A stretch of DNA of 64,000 nt from Candidatus Hebobacterum abditum (GCA_029821875.1 JALGXW010000016.1:1-64000), one strand, 5' to 3'; positions 1 to 11,190 are shown, counted from the first letter of the stretch. The notes: generated by a model not told the origin, from the sequence alone. Numbers and translations are program-made.

Positions 1-1
1 C

Positions 2-490
2 CTCGACCCGGTGCTCCGCGCCTCCCCGGTCGACACGCTGCTGCTGCACTGGCATGACAAGAAGGAGAAGTTCAGCCGCGTTCTCGTGGGCGTCACTGCC
101 AGTCCACACGCTCGTCTCTGCGTCGAGGTCGCGGAGGCGCTGCACTCGCAGGTGAAGAGCAAGCTGCGCTACCTCCACGTCATACGGCGCGGCACACCCA
201 TGGACGACGCCACCGAGAAGGCCTTCCTCCGGGAGACGCCCGACGGCGAGCCACCGCTCGACCTCCAGATCGTCCAGGCCCGCACCACCACAGGCGGAAT
301 CGTGGAGGCGTCGAAGGACGCTGATCTGCTCATCCTCGGCGCTGCCCGTGAAGGCCTCCTCAGCCAGCTCATCTTCGGCGAGAAGACGCGCCGCATCGCT
401 CGCCGCGCTCCTTGCTCGGTACTTCTAGTCAAGCGCCGCCCGAGCCCTGGCGTCTCTCTCCTTCGCCGCCTCTTCACGAAGCAGACCTAG
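2..490 (+). CDS. Universal stress protein (C-terminal part, cut by window start)
   Basis: The frame is open from the window edge, so this is the end of a longer protein. The first residues (DPVLRASPVDTLLLHW) look like the last strand of one UspA domain. A second complete UspA fold follows, starting at FSRVLVGVTASPHARLCVEVAE and ending in the glycine-rich nucleotide-loop region (ILGAAREGLLSQLIFGEKTRRIARRAPCSVLLVK). Tandem Usp domains, alone or fused behind a transporter, bind adenine nucleotides and help in stress survival. Which parent protein this belongs to cannot be seen. A GTG at 11 could be read as a start, but the domain boundary argues that it is internal. Confidence 0.8.
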   Translation, partial: LDPVLRASPVDTLLLHWHDKKEKFSRVLVGVTASPHARLCVEVAEALHSQVKSKLRYLHVIRRGTPMDDATEKAFLRETPDGEPPLDLQIVQARTTTGGIVEASKDADLLILGAAREGLLSQLIFGEKTRRIARRAPCSVLLVKRRPSPGVSLLRRLFTKQT

Positions 491-519
491 CGCATTCGCA
501 CGCGCCCCCGGAGCCTGCC

Positions 520-804
520 ATGCACATCTGCCAGTTCCAACACCTGATCGAGAGCATCTACCTCGAAAAGGACAGCGCGCGAGGCCTTCCGGCCAACTTC
601 CGATGGTTCATCGAGGAGGTGGGCGAGCTGTCCCGCGCTATGCGCGGGAACAGCAAGGATCAGCTCGCAGAGGAATTCGCAGATGTACTCGCCTGGCTCT
701 GCACGATGGCCAGCATCTGCGAGATCGACCTGGAAGAGGCGACGCGCAAGTACGCCGACGGGTGCCCTAAGTGCGGAGAAACGCCTTGCGGCTGCAACGG
801 GTGA
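520..804 (+). CDS. MazG-like nucleotide pyrophosphohydrolase
   Basis: A 94-residue all-alpha protein with the MazG-type metal-binding pattern: EEVGELSRAM in the first helix and EEFADVLAW in the second, which give the E-x-x-E and E-x-x-D ligands for Mg2+. Members hydrolyse (d)NTPs to monophosphates and pyrophosphate, usually as house-cleaning enzymes. The C-terminus adds CPKCGETPCGC, a four-cysteine knuckle that could bind zinc. ATG at 520 is chosen because a longer in-frame ORF from 412 would overlap the Usp gene and adds only low-complexity sequence. Its 3' end overlaps the convergent gene at 767-1270 by 38 bp. Confidence 0.8.
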   Translation: MHICQFQHLIESIYLEKDSARGLPANFRWFIEEVGELSRAMRGNSKDQLAEEFADVLAWLCTMASICEIDLEEATRKYADGCPKCGETPCGCNG

Positions 805-1270
805 TCGGCGTACCGCCCACGGCGCGCGAGTCGATTCTCCGCCTGCGCTGCGCGGCGGTTTCGCGCTGCTCCTCTACCAGACGGTCGAGAAGTTCCTCCC
901 CGATGTAGATGGGTGACTTGCTCCGGAGAGCGACCGCTATCGCGTCGCTGGGCCGACAGTCGATGCTGGTTCTGTCGTCCCCGTCTCGCAGGTCGAGAGT
1001 GGCGTAGTACGTGCCCCCACGCATGTCCACGATGGTCACCCGCTCGACCTCGACCTCCATCTCCGTCAGGATCGAGACGATGAGATCGTGGGTCATCGGC
1101 CGGGGAGAGCGCTGCTGCTCGAGCGGCATGCTGATCGCGTTTGCCTCCAGGAGCCCGACCCAGATGAATACGGCCCGCTGGCCTTCATGCTCACGCAGCA
1201 CGATTATCGGATTGCCCTTCCAGTCGAGGGCAACCGCTTCGACCTGCAGCTGTACCTCACTCGCGGCCAT
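767..1270 (-). CDS. Bifunctional nuclease domain (BFN, DUF151) protein
   Basis: 167 residues. The DUF151 core is clear: VEAVALDWKGNPIIVLRE near the N-terminus, IWVGLLEANAISMPLE, HDLIVSILTEMEVEVERV, then the conserved DCRPSDAIAVALRSKSPIYIGEELL. The family has DNase/RNase activity in plants and is widespread in bacteria with an unsettled role. ATG at 1270 is used rather than the longer frame to 1438, since the extra 56 residues are arginine-rich, unlike the family, and would run over the ATP synthase promoter. It is convergent with and overlaps the MazG-like gene. Confidence 0.85.
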   Translation of the reverse strand: MAASEVQLQVEAVALDWKGNPIIVLREHEGQRAVFIWVGLLEANAISMPLEQQRSPRPMTHDLIVSILTEMEVEVERVTIVDMRGGTYYATLDLRDGDDRTSIDCRPSDAIAVALRSKSPIYIGEELLDRLVEEQRETAAQRRRRIDSRAVGGTPITRCSRKAFLRT

Positions 1271-1408
1271 CTGACAAGGGCGCTCCTGCTCGCCCAGCGC
1301 AACATCTATCTTGCCAAGACTACAGGGGCCGCGTCCAAAAGTCAACCGGCCTCTGGACCGACGGGCCGCATACGCTCGACACAGGCACCCACGAGGTACT
1401 GGGTATGC

Positions 1409-1438
1409 TTGACAGCGCCGACGAAGCGGGGCTATCAT
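1409..1438 (+). promoter_or_regulatory. Sigma70-type promoter of the ATP synthase operon
   Basis: TTGACA at 1409-1414, an 18-bp spacer and TATCAT at 1433-1438 give a near-consensus housekeeping promoter. The first gene starts at 1527, leaving a leader of about 80 nt that includes a GGAGGAGG Shine-Dalgarno run. Confidence 0.65.
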
Positions 1439-1526
1439 ACGGGGGCCACGAAGAAGAGCAGAGCCGTCTCTCCCAGCGAGGCCCTGGTTGCCTCGTTCGG
1501 TTTTTTCGTGGAGGAGGCGCAGGGCG

Positions 1527-1763
1527 ATGGCCGGCCGGTACCGCGGGCCGATACGCGCGATCGGAATGGCGGGCGGCCTCGGCTTCGTGTTGGGCCTGAG
1601 CGTCGTTCTCGGCGCTCTTCTGGGACATTACCTGGATGAGCGATGGGACACGGGCGGCCCCTGGCTGACTCTGGCGGGCATCCTGATCGGGATCGGCGTT
1701 GGATTCCGCGAGGTGATTGTCGTCCTTCGACGGTTGGGCGAGACGGGCGATGGGAGCACCTAG
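1527..1763 (+). CDS. AtpQ/AtpZ-like ATP synthase accessory membrane protein
   Basis: 78 residues with two predicted membrane helices (GMAGGLGFVLGLSVVLGALLG and the LTLAGILIGIGVGFREVIVV stretch) separated by a short DERWDTGG turn. This is the layout of the ATPase_gene1 family (AtpQ/AtpZ), usually first in atp operons and linked to assembly or Mg2+/Ca2+ uptake. ATG 1527 follows GGAGGAGG at about 1510-1517; a TTG at 1488 is less likely. The next gene starts three bases after its stop. Confidence 0.75.
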   Translation: MAGRYRGPIRAIGMAGGLGFVLGLSVVLGALLGHYLDERWDTGGPWLTLAGILIGIGVGFREVIVVLRRLGETGDGST

Positions 1764-1766
1764 TAG

Positions 1767-2192
1767 ATGAGCGGACCAAGGGACAAGGCCGACGGTCGCG
1801 GCCTCCAACCGGCCACGCGCATCGGCCTGTGGTCGCTGGTCCTGTGGGGCGGGGCCGCGGCGGGGGCGGCCTGGGCAGGGCCAGAGGCGGTTGGCGGCGT
1901 GGCCACGGGTGGCGCGGTCACATTGTGCTCCTACGCGATCCACCTGGGACTAGCACGATCGTGGGCGTTCGGCCGGCGCCGGCGCTCCGCCCGTGCCTAC
2001 CTCTGGTTCCTGTGGCTGCTGAAGTGGCCCCTCGTGGGCTCACTCCTGTACGTCTCACTGCGCACAGGCTTTGCCGCGCCGGGCTGGATCTGTGCGGGCG
2101 CGGGAATCGTGCCGGTCGCCGCGACCCTCTTCGCTCTCCGAGTCCTGCTGAGAGGAACCAGCTTCGGTCCCGCGCGGGGGGAGGCCATCTGA
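1767..2192 (+). CDS. atpI: ATP synthase protein I-like (AtpI)
   Basis: 141 residues with about four hydrophobic segments, including WSLVLWGGAAAGAAWA and a final AGAGIVPVAATLFALRVLL. Size, topology and the place directly before the a subunit match the poorly conserved AtpI group, thought to help assemble the c-ring. The identity rests mostly on position. Its TGA overlaps the ATG of atpB in a TGATG arrangement, which suggests translational coupling. Confidence 0.6.
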   Translation: MSGPRDKADGRGLQPATRIGLWSLVLWGGAAAGAAWAGPEAVGGVATGGAVTLCSYAIHLGLARSWAFGRRRRSARAYLWFLWLLKWPLVGSLLYVSLRTGFAAPGWICAGAGIVPVAATLFALRVLLRGTSFGPARGEAI

Positions 2193-3031
2193 TGGCGGCT
2201 GCTGCCATCAGGCCGGCTGCAATCGGGATAGGCGCGTTGCTTCTGTTGTCTGCGACACCCGCTGTTGCTGCGGAGCAAGGCGGCGTGCCCCATCCGCGGA
2301 CCTGGCTCGACTGGATCATGTCGGTTGAGGTCGCCGGGAGGCCGGCCTTCCACAGCACCGGTGTGCTGGCCTTCGCCTGGTCGTTGGTGGCCATCGTCAT
2401 CCTGGCGGCCGTCTCGATGGTTGGGACGCGCCGCGTCTCGCTCCGGCCGCGGGGCGTTCAGACGGCTCTGGAGATGGTCGTCGGCGGCCTGCGGGCGATC
2501 GTCGTGAGCATCATGGGACCGGAGGGCTCGAAGTTCGTGCCCTTCATCGGCACGCTCTTCATCTACATCGCGCTGATGAACCTCATGGGGCTCATTCCCG
2601 GCTTCATGGCGCCCACCTCCAATCTGAACATCACAGCCGGTCTCGCCATAATGGTGTTCGTCGTCGTCCAGTCCTACGGAGTGCGGGAGCATGGGCTCGG
2701 CTACTTCAAGCATTTCATAGCCGGCGTTCCCCCACGGTTCCCCTACCTGCTGCTGGCGCCTCTCGTCTTCATGACCCATCTGGTTGGCGAGCTCTTTCGG
2801 CCCGTCACGCTGGCCCTGCGTCTCTTCGGCAATCTGATGGCAGAGGAGACGGTCATTCTCATTCTCATCGGCCTCGTGGCTGGACTTGCGAAGCACTGGA
2901 TACCGATTCCGCTTCAGCTTCCGAACATGCTGCTCGGCGTGCTCGTCTCTCTGGTTCAAGCGGCGATCTTCGCGATGCTGGCGACCGTCTACCTGGACGG
3001 CGTCGTCCGCCACGCCGAAGCAGAGGAGTGA
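2192..3031 (+). CDS. atpB: F1Fo ATP synthase subunit a
   Basis: 279 residues, multi-helix membrane protein forming the ion half-channels beside the c-ring. The diagnostic helix reads FRPVTLALRLFGNLMAEE and carries the essential arginine (Arg210 in E. coli numbering) and the following asparagine. The N-terminus has a hydrophobic leader ending TPAVAAEQ. ATG at 2192 overlaps the atpI stop; a long in-frame upstream extension to 1643 reads through atpI in another frame and is rejected. An unusually long spacer (151 bp) precedes atpE. Confidence 0.93.
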   Translation: MAAAAIRPAAIGIGALLLLSATPAVAAEQGGVPHPRTWLDWIMSVEVAGRPAFHSTGVLAFAWSLVAIVILAAVSMVGTRRVSLRPRGVQTALEMVVGGLRAIVVSIMGPEGSKFVPFIGTLFIYIALMNLMGLIPGFMAPTSNLNITAGLAIMVFVVVQSYGVREHGLGYFKHFIAGVPPRFPYLLLAPLVFMTHLVGELFRPVTLALRLFGNLMAEETVILILIGLVAGLAKHWIPIPLQLPNMLLGVLVSLVQAAIFAMLATVYLDGVVRHAEAEE

Positions 3032-3182
3032 AAGTGAATAGGAGGGCCGCGGGACACAGAGCACAGAGGACCGCGCCCTCTCTGCCAAGAGGGAGGAGTT
3101 GGCGGCCGGCGCTCGGGGCCACGCGGCGCGCCCGGCCTAGGGGCGGATGTCTCGCCCGGGAAAGCTGAGAAAGGAGACGCAC

Positions 3183-3452
3183 ATGCTCTATCTCTTTGGA
3201 CTGGCGCTGGCGACTGGGCTGGCGGTCGCGATCGCGGCCTTCGCCGGCAGCCTCAGCCAGGGGCGCGCCATCTCGGCTGCGCTGGAGGCGACTGCTCGAC
3301 AGCCGGAGGCGGGCGGGCGGCTCTTCACGTTCCTCATCCTCGGGCTGGCGTTCATCGAGTCGCTTACGATCTACGCCCTTGTGATCAGCCTGCTGCTGTC
3401 GTTCAAGCTGCCCCTCGCGGAGGCCGTGCTGGAGAAGCTCGGGGGAGGCTAG
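3183..3452 (+). CDS. atpE: F1Fo ATP synthase subunit c
   Basis: 89 residues, two membrane helices joined by the polar ARQPEA loop typical of subunit c. The ion-binding glutamate is Glu59 in helix 2 (FIESLTIYALV). Gln26, Glu59, Ser60 and Tyr64 line up with Gln32, Glu65, Ser66 and Tyr70 of the Na+-binding Ilyobacter c-ring, while the position of Thr67 is leucine (Leu61). ATG 3183 has AAGGAG about 7 nt upstream; the in-frame start at 3147 would add a polar tail. Confidence 0.93.
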   Translation: MLYLFGLALATGLAVAIAAFAGSLSQGRAISAALEATARQPEAGGRLFTFLILGLAFIESLTIYALVISLLLSFKLPLAEAVLEKLGGG

Positions 3453-3488
3453 CGGCCAGGGAACAGTTCTCGGAGGCTCAGAGAGAGG

Positions 3489-3995
3489 ATGGGTGAGAGC
3501 GGCAGTTTGCTGAACCTGGACCCAGCGGTTCTGTTCTTGCAGATCGTTGCGTTCGTCATACTCTTCCTCTTGCTGCGGCGATACCTCTTCCGCCCGCTCC
3601 TGGGTGTGATGTCCGAGCGGGAGAAGGAAATCGAAGAGGGGCTCGACGCGGGCGAGCGCGCGCGCGCCGAGCTGGGCCGCATCGACGAAGAGCGAGGACG
3701 CCTGCTGAGTGAGTCCCGCGAGGAGGGGAGGCGCCAGGTCCGAGAGGCAGTGCAGGAGGGTGAGCAGGCACGCGACCGCATCGTGCAGGAGGCCCGCGAA
3801 GAGGCACAGCAGATACGCCAGAGGGCACGCGAGACCGTCGACATCGAGCGCGAGGAGGCCATGCTCCAGCTTCGCCGCGAGGTCGTAGATCTCGCCTTGC
3901 TCGCGGCGCGACAGGCCGTGCTGTCGCCGCTGGATGAGGAGAAGCATCGCCAGGCGATCGATGACTTCATCGGTCGGTTGGAGCAGCAGGAGTGA
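3489..3995 (+). CDS. atpF: F1Fo ATP synthase subunit b
   Basis: 168 residues: one N-terminal membrane helix (AVLFLQIVAFVILFLLLRRYL) then a long, highly charged coiled coil rich in Glu and Arg, ending in the delta-binding region (EVVDLALLAARQAVLSPLDEEKHRQAIDDFI). It is the peripheral stalk that holds F1 against rotation. GTG of atpH overlaps its stop by four bases. Confidence 0.92.
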   Translation: MGESGSLLNLDPAVLFLQIVAFVILFLLLRRYLFRPLLGVMSEREKEIEEGLDAGERARAELGRIDEERGRLLSESREEGRRQVREAVQEGEQARDRIVQEAREEAQQIRQRARETVDIEREEAMLQLRREVVDLALLAARQAVLSPLDEEKHRQAIDDFIGRLEQQE

Positions 3996-4537
3996 GCGCG
4001 CCCCGCGTCGCGGCCCGCTACGCAGAGGCCCTCTTCGGGTTGGCCCTCGACAGGGAGTCGGTGGGCGACCTTCGCCGGGAACTCGCCGACCTCGTCGGCC
4101 TGCTCGAAGGCTCCGACGAGCTACGCCACCTTCTGGGGCGAGCGGACCTTCCTGCCCAGCAGAAGCTGAGCGCTGTCGAAGGCGCCCTCGGCGGCGCCTT
4201 CTCCAAGGTTGTCTTCTCCCTGCTCGCGGCGCTGGTCAGGCACGGACGCGGCGAGGCCGTCGCCGGGGTTGTCGATGCATATGATGAACTCGCAGACGAG
4301 GCGGCCGGTGTGGTGCGGGCGGAGGTCTGCACGGTCGTGCCGTTGGGCGGCGGCCAGCGGGACCGCCTGACCGCGATATTGGAGCACATGACCGGACAGC
4401 GGATAAGCCTGGCCGAGCGAGTCGATCCCACAGTCCTCGCGGGCGTGAGGCTTCAGGTCGGCGACAGACTCATAGACGGGAGCGCCGCAGGCCGGCTCGC
4501 ACGCCTGCGAGAAGAGCTGATAGAAGAACGAGGGTAA
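3992..4537 (+). CDS. atpH: F1Fo ATP synthase subunit delta
   Basis: 181 residues. N-terminal helical domain begins RVAARYAEALFGLALDR, the usual OSCP/delta opening; the C-terminal part has the conserved hydrophobic pattern around VDPTVLAGVRLQVGDRLIDGS. It links the peripheral stalk to the top of F1. GTG start at 3992 overlaps the atpF stop (GTGA), implying translational coupling. Confidence 0.93.
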   Translation: MSAPRVAARYAEALFGLALDRESVGDLRRELADLVGLLEGSDELRHLLGRADLPAQQKLSAVEGALGGAFSKVVFSLLAALVRHGRGEAVAGVVDAYDELADEAAGVVRAEVCTVVPLGGGQRDRLTAILEHMTGQRISLAERVDPTVLAGVRLQVGDRLIDGSAAGRLARLREELIEERG

Positions 4538-4543
4538 TCGATC

Positions 4544-6099
4544 TTGAGGATCAGTCCCGACGAAGTCAGCGCAGTCCTGAGACAGCAGATGGAGAAGTTC
4601 GGCGCCGAGGTCGAGATGACGGGCGTCGGGCGCGTGCTGCAGGTTGGCGACGGTGTGGCCCGGGTGTACGGCCTGCAGGGCGCCATGCTGGGTGAGATGA
4701 TCGAGTTTCCGGGTGGCGTCTATGGACTGGCCCACAACCTGGAGGAGGACAACGTCGGCTGCATTCTGCTCGGCCCTGGGACGGACATCAAGGAGGGCGA
4801 CACCGTAAAGACCACGGGTCGGATCATGGAAGTGCCCGTCGGCGAGGCACTCCTCGGCCGCGTCGTCAACGCTATCGGCGAGCCGCTCGACGGCCGCGGG
4901 CCGGCGCCGGTCAAGGAATACCGGCCGGTAGAGACACGCGCTCCCAACGTCGTCGAGCGCCAGCCCGTCAACGAGCCGCTCCAGACCGGCCTCAAGGTGA
5001 TCGACGCCATGACCCCCATCGGCCGGGGCCAGCGCGAGCTGATCATCGGCGACCGGCAGACGGGAAAGACGGCGCTAGCCGTCGATACGATCATCAACCA
5101 GAAGGGACAGGACTGCCACTGCATTTACGTGGCCGTGGGGCAGAAGCTCTCGACCATCGCCCGCGTAGCCCACGTGCTGGAACAACACGACGCCATGGAC
5201 TACACGACCATCGTGTCGGCCTCCGCCGACGACCCGGCCGCCCTCCAGTACCTGGCCCCATACGCCGGGTGCTCGATGGGCGAGTACTTCCGGGAGAAGG
5301 GGATGCATGCGCTGGTCGTCTACGATGACCTCACGAAGCATGCTCAGGCCTATCGGCAGATCTCGCTTCTCCTGCGTCGCCCGCCGGGCCGGGAGGCCTT
5401 CCCGGGGGACATCTTCTACCTCCATGCGCACTTGCTGGAGCGGGCGGCGAAGCTCAGCGACGAGCGGGGCGGCGGGTCGCTGACGGCCCTCCCCATCATC
5501 GAGACCCAGGAGGGGGACTACTCGGCCTACATCCCCACGAACGTCATCTCCATAACCGACGGCCAGATCTATCTGGAGTCCGACCTGTTCTTCTCTGGCT
5601 TCCGCCCGGCGATGAACGTCGGCCTCTCCGTATCGCGCGTCGGGGGAGCGGCCCAGCGACCGGCCATGAAGCAGGTGGCCGGGATGCTGCGCCTCGACCT
5701 TGCCTACTATCAGGAGCTCCAGGCGTTCGCCCAGTTCGCCACCGAGTTAGACCGTGCCACGCGGGCCCAGCTCGCGCGCGGCGAGCGGATGATGCAGCTC
5801 CTGATCCAACCGCAGTATGCACCCATGCCCTTGTCGGAACAGGTGGCCGTCATCTACGCGGGCATCCGTGGCTATGTCGACGAGGTGGCGGTGGACGACG
5901 TCTCTGCGTTCGGCCGAGAGCTCATCCGGTTCGTCCGCGAGCACTACCCGAGCGTTCTAAACCAGATTACGGATACGGGTGAGCTGACTGAAGAAGCCGA
6001 GGGCCAGTTGAAAGACGCGCTGGAACACTGCTGCGAGCGCTTCCGCGCCGAGCGGCAGAGCGAGGAGCCGGGAGAGCGGGGAGGCGAGGGAGAGCCCGC

Positions 6100-6103
<4 letters not shown>
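4544..6103 (+). CDS. atpA: F1Fo ATP synthase subunit alpha
   Basis: 519 residues, TTG start six bases after atpH. It carries the N-terminal beta-barrel ([21 protein letters not shown]), the non-catalytic Walker A GDRQTGKT around residues 169-176, and the family signature region near [17 protein letters not shown]. It forms the alpha3beta3 hexamer with AtpD. The C-terminus is extended by a charged tail (about 20 residues rich in Glu, Arg, Gly) not needed for the fold. The last four bases overlap atpG. Confidence 0.96.
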
Positions 6104-8357
<2,254 letters not shown>

Positions 8358-8810
8358 GTGCCCTCACCGCCCTTCGACCTGACAGTGCTGGCGCCGGACC
8401 ATGCGCTCTTTGAGGGGAGGGTGACTTCTCTGGTAGCTCCTGGCATCGATGGCTACTTCGGCGTATTGGCGAGGCACGCGCCGATGGTCGCCCAGCTCGG
8501 CTCCGGGGCGATGATGATCAGGCAGGAGAACGGCAGCGAGGAGTACTTCGCCGTCTCCGCGGGCTTCCTGGAAATTGAGCTAGATGGTGTGACCATCCTT
8601 GCGGATACGGCGGAGGCCGCCGCTGAGATAGACGTGGAACGTGCGCGCGCCGCCCAGGAGCGCGCTCGCCAGCGGATACGACGTCGCGAGCGAGACCTGG
8701 ACGTGGCGCGCGCGGAGGCCGCCCTCCAGCGCGCCCTGGCCAGGCTTCAGGTTGTTGAGAAGACTGGAATGGCGCGAACGCGCGCGACCAGCCAAGCAAG
8801 GCAGCAATAG
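8358..8810 (+). CDS. atpC: F1Fo ATP synthase subunit epsilon
   Basis: 150 residues, GTG start immediately after the atpD stop. The N-terminal beta-sandwich is clear (LTVLAPDHALFEGRVTSL, GYFGVLARHAPMV), followed by a long C-terminal helical hairpin rich in Arg and Ala (ERARAAQERARQRIRRRERDLDVARAEAA in parts), the element that can extend and inhibit ATP hydrolysis. It ends the canonical atp genes; murA follows after eight bases and is probably co-transcribed. Confidence 0.93.
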   Translation: MPSPPFDLTVLAPDHALFEGRVTSLVAPGIDGYFGVLARHAPMVAQLGSGAMMIRQENGSEEYFAVSAGFLEIELDGVTILADTAEAAAEIDVERARAAQERARQRIRRRERDLDVARAEAALQRALARLQVVEKTGMARTRATSQARQQ

Positions 8811-8818
8811 GAGCAGCC

Positions 8819-10087
8819 ATGACCGCAGAAGCCTGGCGCATCACGGGCGGTCGGCCACTTCACGGAACAGTCCGGCCCGCGGGCAGCAAGAACGGTGCCC
8901 TCCCCGTGCTTGCGGCAACGCTGCTGCTCGACGGCGAGACCGTCCTCCACAATGTTCCTCGAATCGCTGACGTAGCGACGATGATCCACCTCCTCCAGGC
9001 CTTAGGTCTCAGCGTCGAGGCCGAGGGGCAGAATGCCGTCAGGATCGCCAACTCCGGGATCACCACCCATCACCCCCCTGACGAACTCGTGCGCAAGATG
9101 CGCGCCTCGCATTACCTGCTCGGCCCGCTGGCGCTGCGGCTCGGCCGTGCGGAGTTGGGGCTGCCGGGGGGGTGTGATCTCGGCAGCCGCCCGGTCACAC
9201 ATATCGTGTCAGTGCTGGAGGCCCTGGGCGCAGAAGTGACGGTGGACGCGCGTGCCATCCGGCTGCGGTGCAAACGGCTGCGGGCATCGGCGGTGACCCT
9301 GGACCCGCGCCATCGGAACCCGGGTGCCACCTTCACGGCCCTGATGGCGGCGTCCCTGGCGGACGGTGAAACGGTGATTGAGAACGCCTCCTATGAGCCC
9401 GACGTCGTTCACTTCTGCGAGTTCCTCAACGCGGCCGGCGCCTGCATCGGCGGCATCGGCCGGCCGAGACTGACCGTAGCGGGAGTGGCGCGACTGGAGG
9501 GGGCCTCTCACCGACTCAACTCCGACCGTCTAGAGGCCGGCACGCTCGTATGCGCGGCCGCCGCTACGCGCGGCGAGGTGAGAATCGAGGATACCACCCC
9601 GGAAGAGCTCGGGCAGACGGCGGACAAGCTCCAAGAGGCGGGGGCAGAGCTGTCGGTCGAGGCGGGCCGCCTCGTGGCCGGGTGCCCTCGGCGGCCGCGC
9701 GGCATAGACATCGTGACCGATCCCTTCCCCGCCTTCTCGACGGACCTGCAGCCACCCGTCGCAGCTGTGCTGGCGACGGCCGAGGGTACCAGCACGATTC
9801 ACGAGACCGTGTTCGACCGGCGACTTCAGTACGCCGAGGAGCTCGCAAAGATGGGCGCGGACATGGAGGTGCGAGACTCCCGGCATGCGGTCATCCGCGG
9901 GGTGGAACGTCTGGCCGGTGCCACCGTGGAGGCCGGGAACATCAGAGAAGGAGCCGCGCTGGTGATTGCAGCCCTGAGCGCCGACGGTGAGAGTATCGTG
10001 TCGGGACGTCGCTTCGTGGAGCGCGGATACGAAGACTTCGAGGGCAAGCTGCGTGCCCTCGGGGCCGAGATGATGCCGGCCAAGTAG
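8819..10087 (+). CDS. murA: UDP-N-acetylglucosamine 1-carboxyvinyltransferase
   Basis: 422 residues. MurA adds enolpyruvate to UDP-GlcNAc, the first committed step of peptidoglycan synthesis, in the cytoplasm. Seen: GSKNGALPVLAATLLLDGE near the N-terminus (substrate lysine/asparagine pair) and LPGGCDLGSRPVTH with the loop cysteine that fosfomycin attacks in E. coli (Cys115). It sits eight bases behind atpC and 19 before an mreB-like gene; the atp-murA-mbl order is also known in Firmicutes. Confidence 0.95.
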   Translation: MTAEAWRITGGRPLHGTVRPAGSKNGALPVLAATLLLDGETVLHNVPRIADVATMIHLLQALGLSVEAEGQNAVRIANSGITTHHPPDELVRKMRASHYLLGPLALRLGRAELGLPGGCDLGSRPVTHIVSVLEALGAEVTVDARAIRLRCKRLRASAVTLDPRHRNPGATFTALMAASLADGETVIENASYEPDVVHFCEFLNAAGACIGGIGRPRLTVAGVARLEGASHRLNSDRLEAGTLVCAAAATRGEVRIEDTTPEELGQTADKLQEAGAELSVEAGRLVAGCPRRPRGIDIVTDPFPAFSTDLQPPVAAVLATAEGTSTIHETVFDRRLQYAEELAKMGADMEVRDSRHAVIRGVERLAGATVEAGNIREGAALVIAALSADGESIVSGRRFVERGYEDFEGKLRALGAEMMPAK

Positions 10088-10106
10088 GGAGGCGACGGGC
10101 GGGCCC

Positions 10107-11141
10107 ATGTTTGGCCTCACGGAATCCATCGGGATCGATCTGGGCACCTCCAACATGCGCGTGTACGTACAGGGGCGCGGGATCCTCCTCCGCGAGCCAT
10201 CCGTCGTGGCCGTGTCTGGAGACGAAGTGCTCTGCGTGGGCGAAGAGGCAGCGGCGATGCTGGGACGGACCGGCGACGCGATCGAAGTTGTCCGACCCGT
10301 CGACGACGGGGCGATCGCGAACTACAGCATCACGCGTCTCCTGCTCAGCTACCTGATCGAGAGCGTGTGCGGGCGTCGCAGGCTTTTCAAGCCTCGAGTC
10401 TGCCTATCCGTCCCCTCCGGGGCGACGGCCGTGGAGAAGCGGGCGGTGGTAGATGTGGCTCGGTCCGCGGGCGCCGGCCGCGCACTACCGGTGGAGGAGC
10501 CGGTCGCCGCCGGCGTCGGAGCGGGGCTCGAGGTGACCAGCCCTAGGGGCCACCTGATCGTCGATGTCGGCGGAGGCACAACTGACGCCGCCGTGGTCTC
10601 GCTGGCCGGCATCGCGGTCAGCGAGTCCATCCGCCTTGGGGGCTCCGAGATGGACGCGATGATCGTGCGCCACCTGAGGGAACGCCACAGCTTGATCGTC
10701 GGGGAACGCACCGCCGAGGACGTGAAGATCAAGATCGGGTCGGCCTATCCACTGTTGGAGGAGACAACGCTGGAGGTGACAGGCCGCGACGTCGTCTCGG
10801 GTCTGCCAAGGACGATCGAGGTGAACTCCGAGGAGATCAGGGATGCCCTCAGCGGCCCTGCTGCGGCGATCGCTGAGTGTGTGCGGCGCGTCCTAGTACG
10901 CACACCCCCCGAACTGGCCGCTGACACTATGGAGCTGGGCATCACTATGACCGGGGGCGGTGCGCTGCTGAGTGGCCTGGATCGGCTTGTCGAAGATCAG
11001 ACTGAGCTGCGCGTGCGGGTGGCGGAGGAGCCGCTGACCTGTGTCGTGGTGGGGACGGGGCTCTATCTCGATATGGCTCCGAGTTTGCCGGACGGACTTC
11101 TGGCAACGGCCTCGGACGCATCGTCGGGCTACTCGCGGTGA
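10107..11141 (+). CDS. MreB/Mbl-like rod-shape actin homologue
   Basis: 344 residues with actin-fold signatures: IGIDLGTSNMRVYV (phosphate 1), the DVGGGTTDAAVVSL phosphate 2 loop, GGSEMDAMIVRHLR, and the adenosine motif TMTGGGALLSGLDRLVE. Membrane-bound MreB filaments guide lateral wall synthesis. It may be the Mbl paralogue, because the same gene follows murA in Bacillus. No mreC or mreD is adjacent, so whether it is the only MreB cannot be told. Confidence 0.88.
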   Translation: MFGLTESIGIDLGTSNMRVYVQGRGILLREPSVVAVSGDEVLCVGEEAAAMLGRTGDAIEVVRPVDDGAIANYSITRLLLSYLIESVCGRRRLFKPRVCLSVPSGATAVEKRAVVDVARSAGAGRALPVEEPVAAGVGAGLEVTSPRGHLIVDVGGGTTDAAVVSLAGIAVSESIRLGGSEMDAMIVRHLRERHSLIVGERTAEDVKIKIGSAYPLLEETTLEVTGRDVVSGLPRTIEVNSEEIRDALSGPAAAIAECVRRVLVRTPPELAADTMELGITMTGGGALLSGLDRLVEDQTELRVRVAEEPLTCVVVGTGLYLDMAPSLPDGLLATASDASSGYSR

Positions 11142-11159
11142 GCGCTTGTGCCCGGCCGC

Positions 11160-11183
11160 GGCTGCGGGAGCGGAGGCGCAGCC
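11160..11183. terminator. Hairpin between convergent genes
   Basis: A 7-bp inverted repeat (GGCTGCG at 11160-11166, CGCAGCC at 11177-11183) lies between the convergent mreB-like and M48 genes. There is no T-run on either side, so an intrinsic terminator is only a guess. Confidence 0.3.
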
Positions 11184-11190
11184 ACCACAC

